This document shows positions 1 to 7,360 of a stretch of 13,438 bases of DNA, one piece after another. The first letter of the stretch is position 1. The number at the start of each line of letters is the position of its first letter. The notes below the pieces were generated by a model that saw nothing but the letters and a program-made list of their open reading frames with translations, had not been told where the DNA came from and made no database searches. The stretch is from Candidatus Parcubacteria bacterium (GTDB lineage: Bacteria; Patescibacteriota; Patescibacteriia; Patescibacteriales; UBA12075): contig JAGLJW010000081.1 in NCBI GenBank assembly GCA_023142215.1, forward strand, positions 1-13,438, in the 5' to 3' direction. Made by a program: the position numbers and the translations under genes.

Positions 1-87
1 GCCTTTGGCGGGGGTGTGCTGACTAAGTATAATTTTTTTGAGTATATTTCATATTATCTAATTATGTATGTCTTGCAAAAAAAATGA
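1..87 (+). CDS. Possible C-terminal end of a truncated upstream gene
   Basis: Frame 1 is open from the first base to a TGA at 85-87, giving 28 codons that begin AFGGGVLTKYNFFEY and end VLQKK. The other two forward frames stop within the first 24 bases. The first 25 bases are much richer in G and C than what follows. I do not recognise the peptide. It may be the tail of a gene cut by the window edge, or just a chance open frame. The predicted ftsH promoter overlaps its last codons, which is common in compact genomes but also weakens the case for coding. Confidence 0.3.
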   Translation, partial: AFGGGVLTKYNFFEYISYYLIMYVLQKK

Positions 88-101
88 AATTAGTATATGA
101 T
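73..101 (+). promoter_or_regulatory. Predicted ftsH promoter
   Basis: TTGCAA at 73-78 and TATGAT at 96-101 are separated by 17 bases, a near-consensus sigma-70 arrangement. Transcription would start near 108, leaving a leader of about 28 bases before the ATG at 136. That leader has no Shine-Dalgarno sequence. Confidence 0.6.
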
Positions 102-135
102 ATTTAAATAAGAAAATAAGAATTAAGTTAATTTT

Positions 136-1968
136 ATGAAAAAATTGTTTAAGAATTTATTTATATTTATTGCAGTTTTTATAGGAATTGCAATTTTGTT
201 TAGTTTTACCGAAAGTGGTTCTGGTGAAGCTGAAAAAATTTCAATGAGTACTTTTATTTCTCAAGTGAATGAAGGTAAAATTGAGAGTATTGTGGTTGAT
301 GGAGAAGATTTAAAGATTACTTTAAATGACGAAGAAGAAACAAAAGAGATTGTAAAAAAAGAGCCAGGAGCAACATTGTCTGAAATTTTAAAGAATTTTG
401 ATGTAGATAAAGAGAAAGTTGCAGGACTTGATATTGAAATAAAAGATAATACGCAAAAGGATATATTCTTTGGATTAATTTTTCCAGTTTTATTACCGAT
501 ATTATTAATTGGTGGATTGATTTTTTTCATGATGCGTGGAGTGCAAGGTGCTAATTCTAAAGCAATGATGTTTGGTCAATCTGGAGCTAAAGAGTTTGGA
601 AAAGACGAAAAAAATAAAGTTACTTTTAAAGATGTTGCTGGAGTTAAAGAAGCAAAAGAAGAATTAAAAGAGGTTGTAGAGTTTTTGAAACAGCCAAAAA
701 AGTTTCTTGATTTGGGAGCAAGAATTCCTCGTGGTGTTTTACTTCTTGGTGGTCCAGGAACAGGAAAAACATTAATGGCTCGTGCTGTGGCAGGAGAAGC
801 TGATGTTCCATTTTTTCATATTTCTGGTTCCGAATTTGTTGAAATGTTTGTTGGGGTTGGTGCGAGCAGAGTTCGTGATTTATTTAAAAAAGCGAAAAAA
901 AATGCTCCTTGTATTGTGTTTATTGATGAAATTGATGCAGTTGGAAGACGACGTGGGGCTGGTTTGGGAGGATCGCATGACGAACGTGAACAAACTTTAA
1001 ATCAAATTTTAGTTGAGATGGATGGTTTTGAACCGCATGTGAATGTAATTGTTATTGCGGCCACGAATAGGCCTGATGTATTAGATCCAGCTTTGCTTAG
1101 ACCTGGAAGATTTGATAGACAAGTGGTTTTAGATAATCCAGATATTGCTGATCGTGAAGCGATTTTAAAAATTCACTCAAAACAAAAACCTTTATCAAAA
1201 GAAGTAAGCATTAGAAAAATTGCTGAACGAACGCCTGGTTTTAGTGGTGCCGATTTATTCAATCTGTTAAACGAAGGTGCAATACTTGCGGCTAGGCAAA
1301 ATAAGAAAATTATTGACATGGAAGATTTATTGGAAGCTATTGAGAAAGTAATGCTTGGTCCAGAACGAAAATCTAAAGTATTTTCAGACCACGAGAAAAA
1401 GGTGACGGCTTATCACGAAGCTGGTCATGCAGTTGTAGCCCATTTTTTACCAAATGTTGATCCTGTGCAAAAAATTTCTATTATTTCTCGTGGAAGAGCC
1501 GCTGGTTATATGCTTAAACTTCCAACAGCCGATAAACATATGCATACCAAGAGTGAATATTTGGAAGATATGTCAGTATTATTGGCTGGATTCTTAACTG
1601 AAAAAGAAGTTTTTGGTGAACTTACAACCGGAGCTACAAGCGATTTAAGAAAAACGACAGATTTGGCTAAAAAATTGGTTACTAGTTTTGGAATGAGTGA
1701 TAATTTAGGTCCAAGAACTTTTGGTGAAAAAGAAGAAATGATATTTCTAGGAAAAGAAATTCATGAGCAAAAAGATTACAGCGAAAAAACTGCTGAATTA
1801 ATTGATAAAGAAGTTTCATGCTTTATCAGCGGAGCAGCTAAAAAAGCAAAGGAGATTATTATTGATAAAAGAGATGTTTTAGAAAAAGTAGCTCAAACTT
1901 TACTCAAGAAAGAAACTTTAGAACGAGAAGAATTTGAAGAGATTGTTGGTAAAAAAATTGAAAAGTAA
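136..1968 (+). CDS. ftsH: FtsH, membrane-anchored ATP-dependent zinc metalloprotease
   Basis: FtsH hexamers unfold and degrade misfolded membrane proteins and short-lived regulators at the cytoplasmic membrane. The 610 residues show TM1 at about 5-24, an extracytoplasmic domain at 25-110, TM2 at about 111-133, then the AAA+ module: Walker A GGPGTGKT (205-212), pore loop FVGVG (238-242), Walker B VFIDE (261-265), and second region of homology with arginine fingers R322 and R325. The protease domain has HEAGH (427-431), with D503 in TTGATSD as the likely third zinc ligand. Length is normal for the family. Two deviations: the second Walker A residue is G rather than the usual P, and the conserved GGRxAE stretch after the zinc site reads AGFLTE. 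All catalytic residues are present, so it should be active. The ATG has no Shine-Dalgarno; the TM1 position supports this start. It is apparently monocistronic, between its own promoter and a terminator. Confidence 0.97.
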   Translation: MKKLFKNLFIFIAVFIGIAILFSFTESGSGEAEKISMSTFISQVNEGKIESIVVDGEDLKITLNDEEETKEIVKKEPGATLSEILKNFDVDKEKVAGLDIEIKDNTQKDIFFGLIFPVLLPILLIGGLIFFMMRGVQGANSKAMMFGQSGAKEFGKDEKNKVTFKDVAGVKEAKEELKEVVEFLKQPKKFLDLGARIPRGVLLLGGPGTGKTLMARAVAGEADVPFFHISGSEFVEMFVGVGASRVRDLFKKAKKNAPCIVFIDEIDAVGRRRGAGLGGSHDEREQTLNQILVEMDGFEPHVNVIVIAATNRPDVLDPALLRPGRFDRQVVLDNPDIADREAILKIHSKQKPLSKEVSIRKIAERTPGFSGADLFNLLNEGAILAARQNKKIIDMEDLLEAIEKVMLGPERKSKVFSDHEKKVTAYHEAGHAVVAHFLPNVDPVQKISIISRGRAAGYMLKLPTADKHMHTKSEYLEDMSVLLAGFLTEKEVFGELTTGATSDLRKTTDLAKKLVTSFGMSDNLGPRTFGEKEEMIFLGKEIHEQKDYSEKTAELIDKEVSCFISGAAKKAKEIIIDKRDVLEKVAQTLLKKETLEREEFEEIVGKKIEK

Positions 1969-2005
1969 TTAAAAATTATATTGTAATTTATAGAAAATAA
2001 ATTAA

Positions 2006-2034
2006 AAAACCGTTCAATAATTCTGAACGGTTTT
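2006..2034 (+). terminator. Bidirectional terminator between convergent genes
   Basis: An 11-bp perfect stem (AAAACCGTTCA at 2006-2016 with TGAACGGTTTT at 2024-2034) has a 7-base loop and is followed by GTTTTTTTTTG. It lies 37 bases after the ftsH stop. On the minus strand it lies 21 bases after the stop of the membrane-protein gene and is followed by TTAATTTAT, so it can serve both genes. Confidence 0.9.
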
Positions 2035-2055
2035 GTTTTTTTTGTTGATTAGTTT

Positions 2056-2892
2056 TTATTTTTGCAATTCTTTTTTTAATACAAAATAAATAGCAAAAAT
2101 TTCCAACATAATTAAAATATAATTAGATATTATGATTTTTATAAACATCATATCTATAGTTATATTTGCTAATGTAATTATAAATACAAATAAAAATAAA
2201 AATGCAATTGCTAATATAAACATTAGCGATGGTGCTATAAATTCCGGTGCTTCCTTTGATGCTAATACTAATACAATGCCTGCAGACATAAAAAGAAGTG
2301 TGCTACCAATTGCGAATACAATTGCAAGTATAAACATGGCAAGGGTATTTATAAATATACTTGCCATTATAATTGATAATAGTAATGTAGTTAAAATTAA
2401 AATGTTACCTGACCTTTTTTTATTTAGTTCTAATAGTATTCCGCCGATAAAACTCAAAGGAAAAATAAATAAAATAACTAAATAAGAAATCCCCAAAGCT
2501 ATCTTAACTTTTTTTGTTAACTCAGGATCGTCTTTTGATATTTTATTAAACCCTAAGATTGATTTTTCATCATCATAGATAATTTTATGTTTTTCTCCTT
2601 GTTTTAATTCAAAAGGAAAAATACTTATAATAGAACTTTTTCTTTCGTGCAAATATTCATTATTTTCGTTTTGTATTGATTCTGTTAATGCTAAAATTGA
2701 ATTAATTGTTTCAGGGAAACCCTTTTGAACTTCAACATAAGTTTTTTCAATTTTCTCCCCAGGTGATTCTTTGACAATGCAAACTGTTCTGTCATTTGAC
2801 TTAACAACTGTTAATATTTCTCCCAAGGCGCTTGATTTACAGAATAAAAAACAAGAAACCAATAAAGTTAAAACAAAAGTCAATTTTTTCAT
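2056..2892 (-). CDS. Membrane protein of unknown function: signal sequence, ectodomain, five helices
   Basis: I do not recognise a family. The 278 residues begin with a hydrophobic signal (about 4-22); cleavage after SSA at 20-22 is possible. LVSC at 11-14 also fits a lipobox, but the hydrophobic stretch before it is short. A polar region at about 24-128, rich in K and E, should face outside. Five hydrophobic helices follow at about 131-153, 161-181, 184-210, 219-241 and 247-272, ending in a short basic tail. The ATG is set by a strong Shine-Dalgarno, GGAG at 2900-2903 (minus strand), seven bases away. It is the only gene here with such a site. Its promoter region is shared with the divergent membrane-protein gene. 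A sensing or envelope role is possible but not shown by the sequence. Confidence 0.8.
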   Translation of the reverse strand: MKKLTFVLTLLVSCFLFCKSSALGEILTVVKSNDRTVCIVKESPGEKIEKTYVEVQKGFPETINSILALTESIQNENNEYLHERKSSIISIFPFELKQGEKHKIIYDDEKSILGFNKISKDDPELTKKVKIALGISYLVILFIFPLSFIGGILLELNKKRSGNILILTTLLLSIIMASIFINTLAMFILAIVFAIGSTLLFMSAGIVLVLASKEAPEFIAPSLMFILAIAFLFLFVFIITLANITIDMMFIKIIISNYILIMLEIFAIYFVLKKELQK

Positions 2893-2899
2893 GTCACAT

Positions 2900-2903
2900 C
2901 TCC
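2900..2903 (-). promoter_or_regulatory. Strong Shine-Dalgarno site of the 2056-2892 gene
   Basis: The minus strand reads AAAAAGGAGATGTGAC before the ATG, so GGAG is seven bases from the start codon. It is noteworthy because no other gene in the window has a comparable site; the others have A/T-only leaders or nearly no leader. Confidence 0.8.
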
Positions 2904-2919
2904 TTTTTGTATTTTTTTA

Positions 2920-2925
2920 ATTATA
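2920..2925 (-). promoter_or_regulatory. Predicted -10 box for the 2056-2892 gene
   Basis: The minus strand carries a perfect TATAAT at 2925-2920, which would place the transcript start near 2913 with a 20-base leader holding the Shine-Dalgarno. Its -35 region is weak. An alternative promoter lies further up: a perfect TTGACA (2979-2974) and, 17 bases on, TAAGTT (2956-2951) preceded by TGC. I cannot tell which is used. Confidence 0.5.
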
Positions 2926-3045
2926 TTTTTTTGTTAAAAAGCATTACTTAAACTTAGCAAATATTTAGTTTTTTGTCAATGTTTATGGTTTTTTGTGTTA
3001 TGTTGATAATTATAGATTATTTTCTTTTTTATTTTTTTGAAAATG

Positions 3046-3054
3046 TGTTATAAT
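3046..3054 (+). promoter_or_regulatory. Extended -10 promoter of the 3141-4088 gene
   Basis: TGTTATAAT at 3046-3054 is a perfect extended -10 element (TGn followed by TATAAT). The -35 region is only T-rich, as often seen with extended -10 promoters. The leader would be about 80 bases. It contains a three-codon ATG-TTT-TAT-TGA frame at 3126-3137 just before the true start, probably by chance. Confidence 0.55.
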
Positions 3055-3140
3055 AAATGTGTAATAAATTTTAATTTTGAAATAGCTTTATATTGGAGTT
3101 TAAAATCTTATATAAAAAAATTCAAATGTTTTATTGAATT

Positions 3141-4088
3141 ATGAAATTATATCAGAACATATTATTAGAGTCATTAAAATTGACCTGGAAGAATAAATAT
3201 TTATGGTTTTTTGGCTTATTCACATCCTTGTTTTTTGGAGGGGGTATAAGTGTTTTATTTACATATTTATCTGGGAGAAGCGATACTTTTGTTTCTATTG
3301 TTGCATCTTCAGGTATTTTCAATATTTTTAAAGTTGGAAGAGCGTTTATTGAACAACCACTTGTGGCGACTTTGGTTTTAATTTTTTGGTTATTTATTAT
3401 TTTATTAGCAGTTTTTTTAATTTGGTTATCAAATGTTTCAAGAATAGCCATTGTAAATGGAGTGTTCTTAGATAGATCCAATGAAAAAGGAAATATCAAT
3501 AAGGGTGTTTTAACAGGTATGAAATATTTTTGGCCAGTTTTTTTATTGAGTATTTTTTTGTCAATTATCACTTATTCTAGTTCCTGTTTAACAAATTCGC
3601 TAATTGGGCTAGTTGAAGATGGAGCAATTCCAGGTACGGCTTTCTCAGTACCATTTGTATTATTAGTAATTTTAGTTGTAATTTTGTCTTTTGTCGTAAA
3701 GTATGCGATTGCTTATGTTGTTTTAAAGAAACAAAAAATTCAAGAAGCTATAAATAATGCATGGAAGTTATTTTTAGCGAATTGGTTAATAAGTTTAGAA
3801 ATGGCTTTTTTATTGTTTTTAGTAAACATATTTACAGCTTCTGCTTTATTCGTAATTGGAGGAACATTAATAACTTCCGTATTATTCTTTGTGAATTTAA
3901 TTGGAAGTGTTTCAATCGTCTTAAGTTTCTGGTTGTATGTTGTGGCAACATTATTAATAATTATTTTTACAGCTATATGTTTAGCTGTAATTTTAACATT
4001 TCAATTTGTAGTTTGGACAAATTTATTTATAGAATTAACAACCAAGGGTGCAACAAGTAGATTGATTGAAATTTTTCATAAAAAATAG
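3141..4088 (+). CDS. Polytopic membrane protein of unknown function
   Basis: A 315-residue protein of six or seven membrane helices, at about 21-43, 72-97, 129-150, 168-192, 213-240, and one or two between 243 and 292. The N-terminus (SLKLTWKNKYLWFFGLF at 11-27) is a short amphipathic lead followed by a W-K-N-K-Y-L-W-F-F-G-L entry into TM1. I associate that style with uncharacterised multi-helix proteins such as YciC/UPF0259-like and GDPD-membrane-domain-like proteins, but I cannot assign a family. No enzymatic motif is visible. The ATG has no Shine-Dalgarno. The gene has its own extended -10 promoter and terminator, so it appears monocistronic; it diverges from the other membrane-protein gene. 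Confidence 0.8.
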   Translation: MKLYQNILLESLKLTWKNKYLWFFGLFTSLFFGGGISVLFTYLSGRSDTFVSIVASSGIFNIFKVGRAFIEQPLVATLVLIFWLFIILLAVFLIWLSNVSRIAIVNGVFLDRSNEKGNINKGVLTGMKYFWPVFLLSIFLSIITYSSSCLTNSLIGLVEDGAIPGTAFSVPFVLLVILVVILSFVVKYAIAYVVLKKQKIQEAINNAWKLFLANWLISLEMAFLLFLVNIFTASALFVIGGTLITSVLFFVNLIGSVSIVLSFWLYVVATLLIIIFTAICLAVILTFQFVVWTNLFIELTTKGATSRLIEIFHKK

Positions 4089-4102
4089 TTTTTATTATAA
4101 TT

Positions 4103-4140
4103 AAAATGAACCTAAAATATTTTTGGGTTTATTTTTTTTG
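4103..4140 (+). terminator. Terminator after the 3141-4088 gene
   Basis: AACCTAAAA (4109-4117) pairs with TTTTGGGTT (4121-4129) around a TAT loop, with one G-T pair. The stem can extend through A/T pairs to about 4103 and 4135. A run of eight Ts follows (4132-4139). It lies 15-20 bases after the stop codon. Confidence 0.8.
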
Positions 4141-4147
4141 TAAAATT

Positions 4148-4156
4148 TGGTAGAAT
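4148..4156 (+). promoter_or_regulatory. Extended -10 promoter of the fused pilB gene
   Basis: TGGTAGAAT at 4148-4156 matches the extended -10 pattern (TGn plus TAGAAT). The start would be near 4163 with a leader of about 22 bases lacking a Shine-Dalgarno. It follows directly on the preceding terminator, so the gene is transcribed separately. Confidence 0.45.
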
Positions 4157-4184
4157 TATATTAGTTATTTAGTAATTTAATTAA

Positions 4185-7100
4185 ATGCAAAATATTAATG
4201 ATTTAATCAGTGTGTCTAGTGGTGAAGATGTTAGAGAAGGTAGTGTCCAAGATCAATTTCAGAAGAAGCAACATGAAATAAAAATTAAAGATATGGAAAG
4301 ACAAACTAAAGAAATGGCAATTTCTTTAGGTGTTTCGTATGTTTCTTTATTTGGTTTTCCGATTAGTCCAGAAGCACTAGTTTTGATACCAGAGAAAATA
4401 GCTAGAGATTTACAAGTAGTTTGTTTTTTTTATAATGGTGAACAAGTTAGAATTGCTACTAGAAATCCTAAAAATAAAGATATAAGTAAAATACTTGAAG
4501 ACATCAATAAAAAACTTCATGTTTCTGGTAAAATTTATATGGTTTCCGTACACAGTATGGAGTATGCTTTAGATTTTTATGCATCATTACCAAAAATTAG
4601 AAAAGTTATACGTGGTGTTGAAATTACAGAGAAAGATTTGAAAAGGTTTAGTAATGAAATATCTGATTTTAAAGCTTTGAATAATAAAATAAATAAAGTA
4701 ACAATTACAGATGTAGTAACTTTGATTATTGTCACAGCTATGAAAATTGATTCTTCTGATATTCATATTGAAGCAAGGGAAAGTGATATTGTAGTTAGAT
4801 TTAGAATGGATGGCGTATTACAACAAGCAGCAATAATAAATAAAGATAAATGGAAAAAAATTATTTCTAGAATGAAGTTACTTGCTAAAGTTAAGATGAA
4901 TATTAACGATAAGCCACAGGACGGAAGATATACTATTTTTTTAGTTGATGATAAAATTGAAGTCCGTTCCTCATTTTTACCAACAGCTTATGGAGAAAGT
5001 GTTGTAATGCGTTTATTAAAATCTAGTTCAATTGGACTTAGTTTTGATGAACTAGGATTAAGAAAAGATACTTATAAAATATTAAATGAAGAAATTCAAA
5101 AACCTAATGGTTTAATTTTAACAACTGGTCCAACTGGAAGTGGTAAAACTACAACTCTATATGCAATTTTAAGGCAACTTAATACGGTTGATGTAAAAAT
5201 TATTACTTTGGAAAATCCAATTGAATATAAATTAAAAGGAATTAGTCAAAGTCAAGTTGATTCTAAAAGGGGTTATACTTTTGCCAAGGGTCTTCGTTCA
5301 ATTCTTCGTCAAGATCCTGATATTGTAATGGTTGGAGAAATTCGTGATTTAGAAACAGCTGAAATTGCTATCCAAGCTAGCTTAACTGGTCACTTAGTAT
5401 TTACTACTTTACACACTAATGATTCATCAGGCGTTGTTCCTAGGTTAATTGATATGGGTGTAAAGCCATTTTTTCTAACACCAGCTATTAATGCTGTTGT
5501 TGGACAAAGGTTAATTAGGAAAGTATGTCAACATTGTAAAGAACCACATGAATTAAATGAAGAAGAATCTGAAAAATTAAATAAAATTTTAGCTGTTATT
5601 TCCCCTAAAGCAGAAGTTAATATTCCAAATGTTTTACCCCCTTTGTATAAAGCAGGAAAGGGGTGTGATAAATGTGGAGGTATTGGTTATAAAGGGCGAA
5701 TTGGTGTTTATGAAATATTTAAGATGACTGATGATATTAAAGAACTAGTTTTTAAAAATGCTCCATCTTTCAAGATTTTACAACAAGCAATTGAAAATGG
5801 AATGGTAACTATGCTTCAAGACGGAATTTTAAAATGTTTAAATGGTGTTTCTACTTTAGATGAAGTATATCGTGTTATTGGTAAATTTGATTATGTTGAT
5901 ACTTTGTTTGATATTGTTGCTGCTGGTTCTGTCGGTCGTGGAATTAAAATTGTTCCAGAAATACTAGATGAGGTTACTAAGCTTGTAACTGATCTTAAAA
6001 ATGTCGGAAAGGCTATTTCCAAACAACCGCCAAAAGAAATGTTTGCTTATATTATGGCAGCTGCTTTAAAAAGTGACTCTGGTGATCTTCATATTGATCC
6101 AATAGAATCTGGTGTAAAAATTAGGTTTAGAATTGATGGGATAATGTATGACATTGTGTCAATGGGGAAGGAACATTATATCCCCTTGCTTTCAAAGGTA
6201 AAAACATTATGTGGATTTCCTTTGAATATTAAAAAACCTACTTATGATGGAAGATTTGGTATTATTTTAAAAAATGGCAAAAGGGACTGTCGTGTGTCTA
6301 TTATTTCAGGGGCTTACGGTGAAACAGTTGTAATAAGAATTTTAGCCGATGAAGCTAATGATTTGCAGATGGTAAATCTTGGCATTAGAGATGTAGCTCT
6401 TAAGACTATTAAGAGACTGTTAACAAAAACAAAAGGTATTATTATAACAACTGGTCCAACAGGGTCTGGTAAAACGACAACTTTGTATAGTGTTTTAAGA
6501 GAAATTAATAAACCAGATATCAAGATAATTACGATTGAAGATCCTATTGAATCTAGGATTGATGGTGTAATGCAAACTCAAATTGATGTTGATAATGGTT
6601 ATACTTTTAAAGCTGCAATTAGATCTTTAATGAGACAAAATCCTGATATTATTATGGTTGGTGAAATTCGTGACAACGAAACTGCAGAAACTGCTATAAT
6701 GGCAGCCCAAACTGGACATTTGGTATTATCCACTATTCATTCCAATAATGCAGCTGGTGCAATTGCTAGATTTGTTGGTCTTGGTGTCACTAGACAAGCT
6801 CTTGCCAGTTCAATGGAATGTTCAATTGGTCAAAGACTTGTGAGAAGAGTTTGTAAATATTGTAAAAAAGAATATAAATTACCAGCTGAAATAAGAAAAG
6901 AAGTAGAAGAAATTTTAGAAAGTATTAATAAATCTATTGGAGTTAAAATTCCAAAAGAGTTAAAATTTTATAAAGGTGAGGGTTGCGAAAGATGCAATGG
7001 TTTAGGATACAAAGGAAGACTAGGTCTTTATGAAGTAATTGAAATGATTCCTGAAATTCAAAAAGTGATTCAATCTCCAGGTGCTACAAGTTATGATATT

Positions 7101-7208
7101 GAACAAGCTGCGATGAAATATGGAACAATAACTATGGCGCAAGATGGAATATTAAAAGCTTTAGCAGGAGATACTACTGTTGAGGAAGTGTTTAGAGTTA
7201 CGAAGTAG
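4185..7208 (+). CDS. pilB: Tandem-fused PilB/GspE-type assembly ATPase, two complete motor cores in one chain
   Basis: PilB/GspE ATPases are cytoplasmic hexamers that power type IV pilus or type II secretion pseudopilus assembly. This 1007-residue chain is nearly twice the usual 550-600. Residues about 43-140 are a GspE N-terminal domain (LIPEKIARDLQVV, VRIATRNP). Core 1 has DIHIE (192-196), Walker A GPTGSGKT (315-322), Asp box ENPIE (343-347), Walker B VMVGEIRD (381-388), His box from TGH 401-403, and zinc cysteines C448/C451/C494/C497. Core 2 repeats all of these: DLHID (634-638), GPTGSGKT (757-764), EDPIE (785-789), MVGEIRD (824-830), TGH 843-845, C890/C893/C934/C937. About 40 residues (570-612) link the cores, with no second N-terminal domain. 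Core 1 has N for D in the Asp box; core 2 has TYDGR for PQDGR. Both keep Walker A lysine and Walker B glutamate. No other pilus gene lies nearby. Confidence 0.93.
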   Translation: MQNINDLISVSSGEDVREGSVQDQFQKKQHEIKIKDMERQTKEMAISLGVSYVSLFGFPISPEALVLIPEKIARDLQVVCFFYNGEQVRIATRNPKNKDISKILEDINKKLHVSGKIYMVSVHSMEYALDFYASLPKIRKVIRGVEITEKDLKRFSNEISDFKALNNKINKVTITDVVTLIIVTAMKIDSSDIHIEARESDIVVRFRMDGVLQQAAIINKDKWKKIISRMKLLAKVKMNINDKPQDGRYTIFLVDDKIEVRSSFLPTAYGESVVMRLLKSSSIGLSFDELGLRKDTYKILNEEIQKPNGLILTTGPTGSGKTTTLYAILRQLNTVDVKIITLENPIEYKLKGISQSQVDSKRGYTFAKGLRSILRQDPDIVMVGEIRDLETAEIAIQASLTGHLVFTTLHTNDSSGVVPRLIDMGVKPFFLTPAINAVVGQRLIRKVCQHCKEPHELNEEESEKLNKILAVISPKAEVNIPNVLPPLYKAGKGCDKCGGIGYKGRIGVYEIFKMTDDIKELVFKNAPSFKILQQAIENGMVTMLQDGILKCLNGVSTLDEVYRVIGKFDYVDTLFDIVAAGSVGRGIKIVPEILDEVTKLVTDLKNVGKAISKQPPKEMFAYIMAAALKSDSGDLHIDPIESGVKIRFRIDGIMYDIVSMGKEHYIPLLSKVKTLCGFPLNIKKPTYDGRFGIILKNGKRDCRVSIISGAYGETVVIRILADEANDLQMVNLGIRDVALKTIKRLLTKTKGIIITTGPTGSGKTTTLYSVLREINKPDIKIITIEDPIESRIDGVMQTQIDVDNGYTFKAAIRSLMRQNPDIIMVGEIRDNETAETAIMAAQTGHLVLSTIHSNNAAGAIARFVGLGVTRQALASSMECSIGQRLVRRVCKYCKKEYKLPAEIRKEVEEILESINKSIGVKIPKELKFYKGEGCERCNGLGYKGRLGLYEVIEMIPEIQKVIQSPGATSYDIEQAAMKYGTITMAQDGILKALAGDTTVEEVFRVTK

Positions 7209-7213
7209 AAAAT

Positions 7214-7241
7214 ACATAACACATAGCACATAACACATAAC
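7214..7241 (+). repeat. Heptamer array, left arm: four tandem copies of ACATAAC
   Basis: Three exact ACATAAC units and one ACATAGC run head to tail at 7214-7241, starting five bases after the pilB stop. The same heptamer occurs four times in opposite orientation at 7326-7353, so the two arrays can pair as a 28-bp imperfect stem. Confidence 0.85.
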
Positions 7242-7325
7242 ATATATTAGATATTTAAATATTAAATTAGAATGACATATATTTATAACTTGGTAACTTT
7301 TTAGGATTTTTTTGTTTTATTATTT

Positions 7326-7353
7326 GTTACGTGTTATGAGTTATGTGTTACGT
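7326..7353 (+). repeat. Heptamer array, right arm: four tandem copies of GTTAYGT in inverted orientation
   Basis: The units GTTACGT, GTTATGA, GTTATGT and GTTACGT run head to tail, each the reverse complement of the left-arm unit with at most one change per unit. Aligned to the left arm, only four of 28 positions differ, and one of those is a permissible G-U pair. The loop between the arms is 84 bases (7242-7325), AT-rich and without a gene. The array ends seven bases before the preferred start codon of the TRAX-like gene. Confidence 0.85.
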
Positions 7354-7360
7354 GAAACAG

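Noticed and set aside
782..1000. 72-codon open frame inside ftsH
   Set aside because: It lies wholly within the AAA+ coding region in another frame and its peptide has no recognisable domain.
2132..2485. 117-codon plus-strand open frame opposite the 2056-2892 gene
   Set aside because: It is rich in N, I and K as expected from the complement of a hydrophobic coding sequence; the minus frame has a signal peptide, helices and a Shine-Dalgarno.
3126..3137. Three-codon upstream open frame before the 3141 gene as a regulatory leader peptide
   Set aside because: It has no Shine-Dalgarno and no meaningful length; in-frame ATG/TGA this close is expected by chance.
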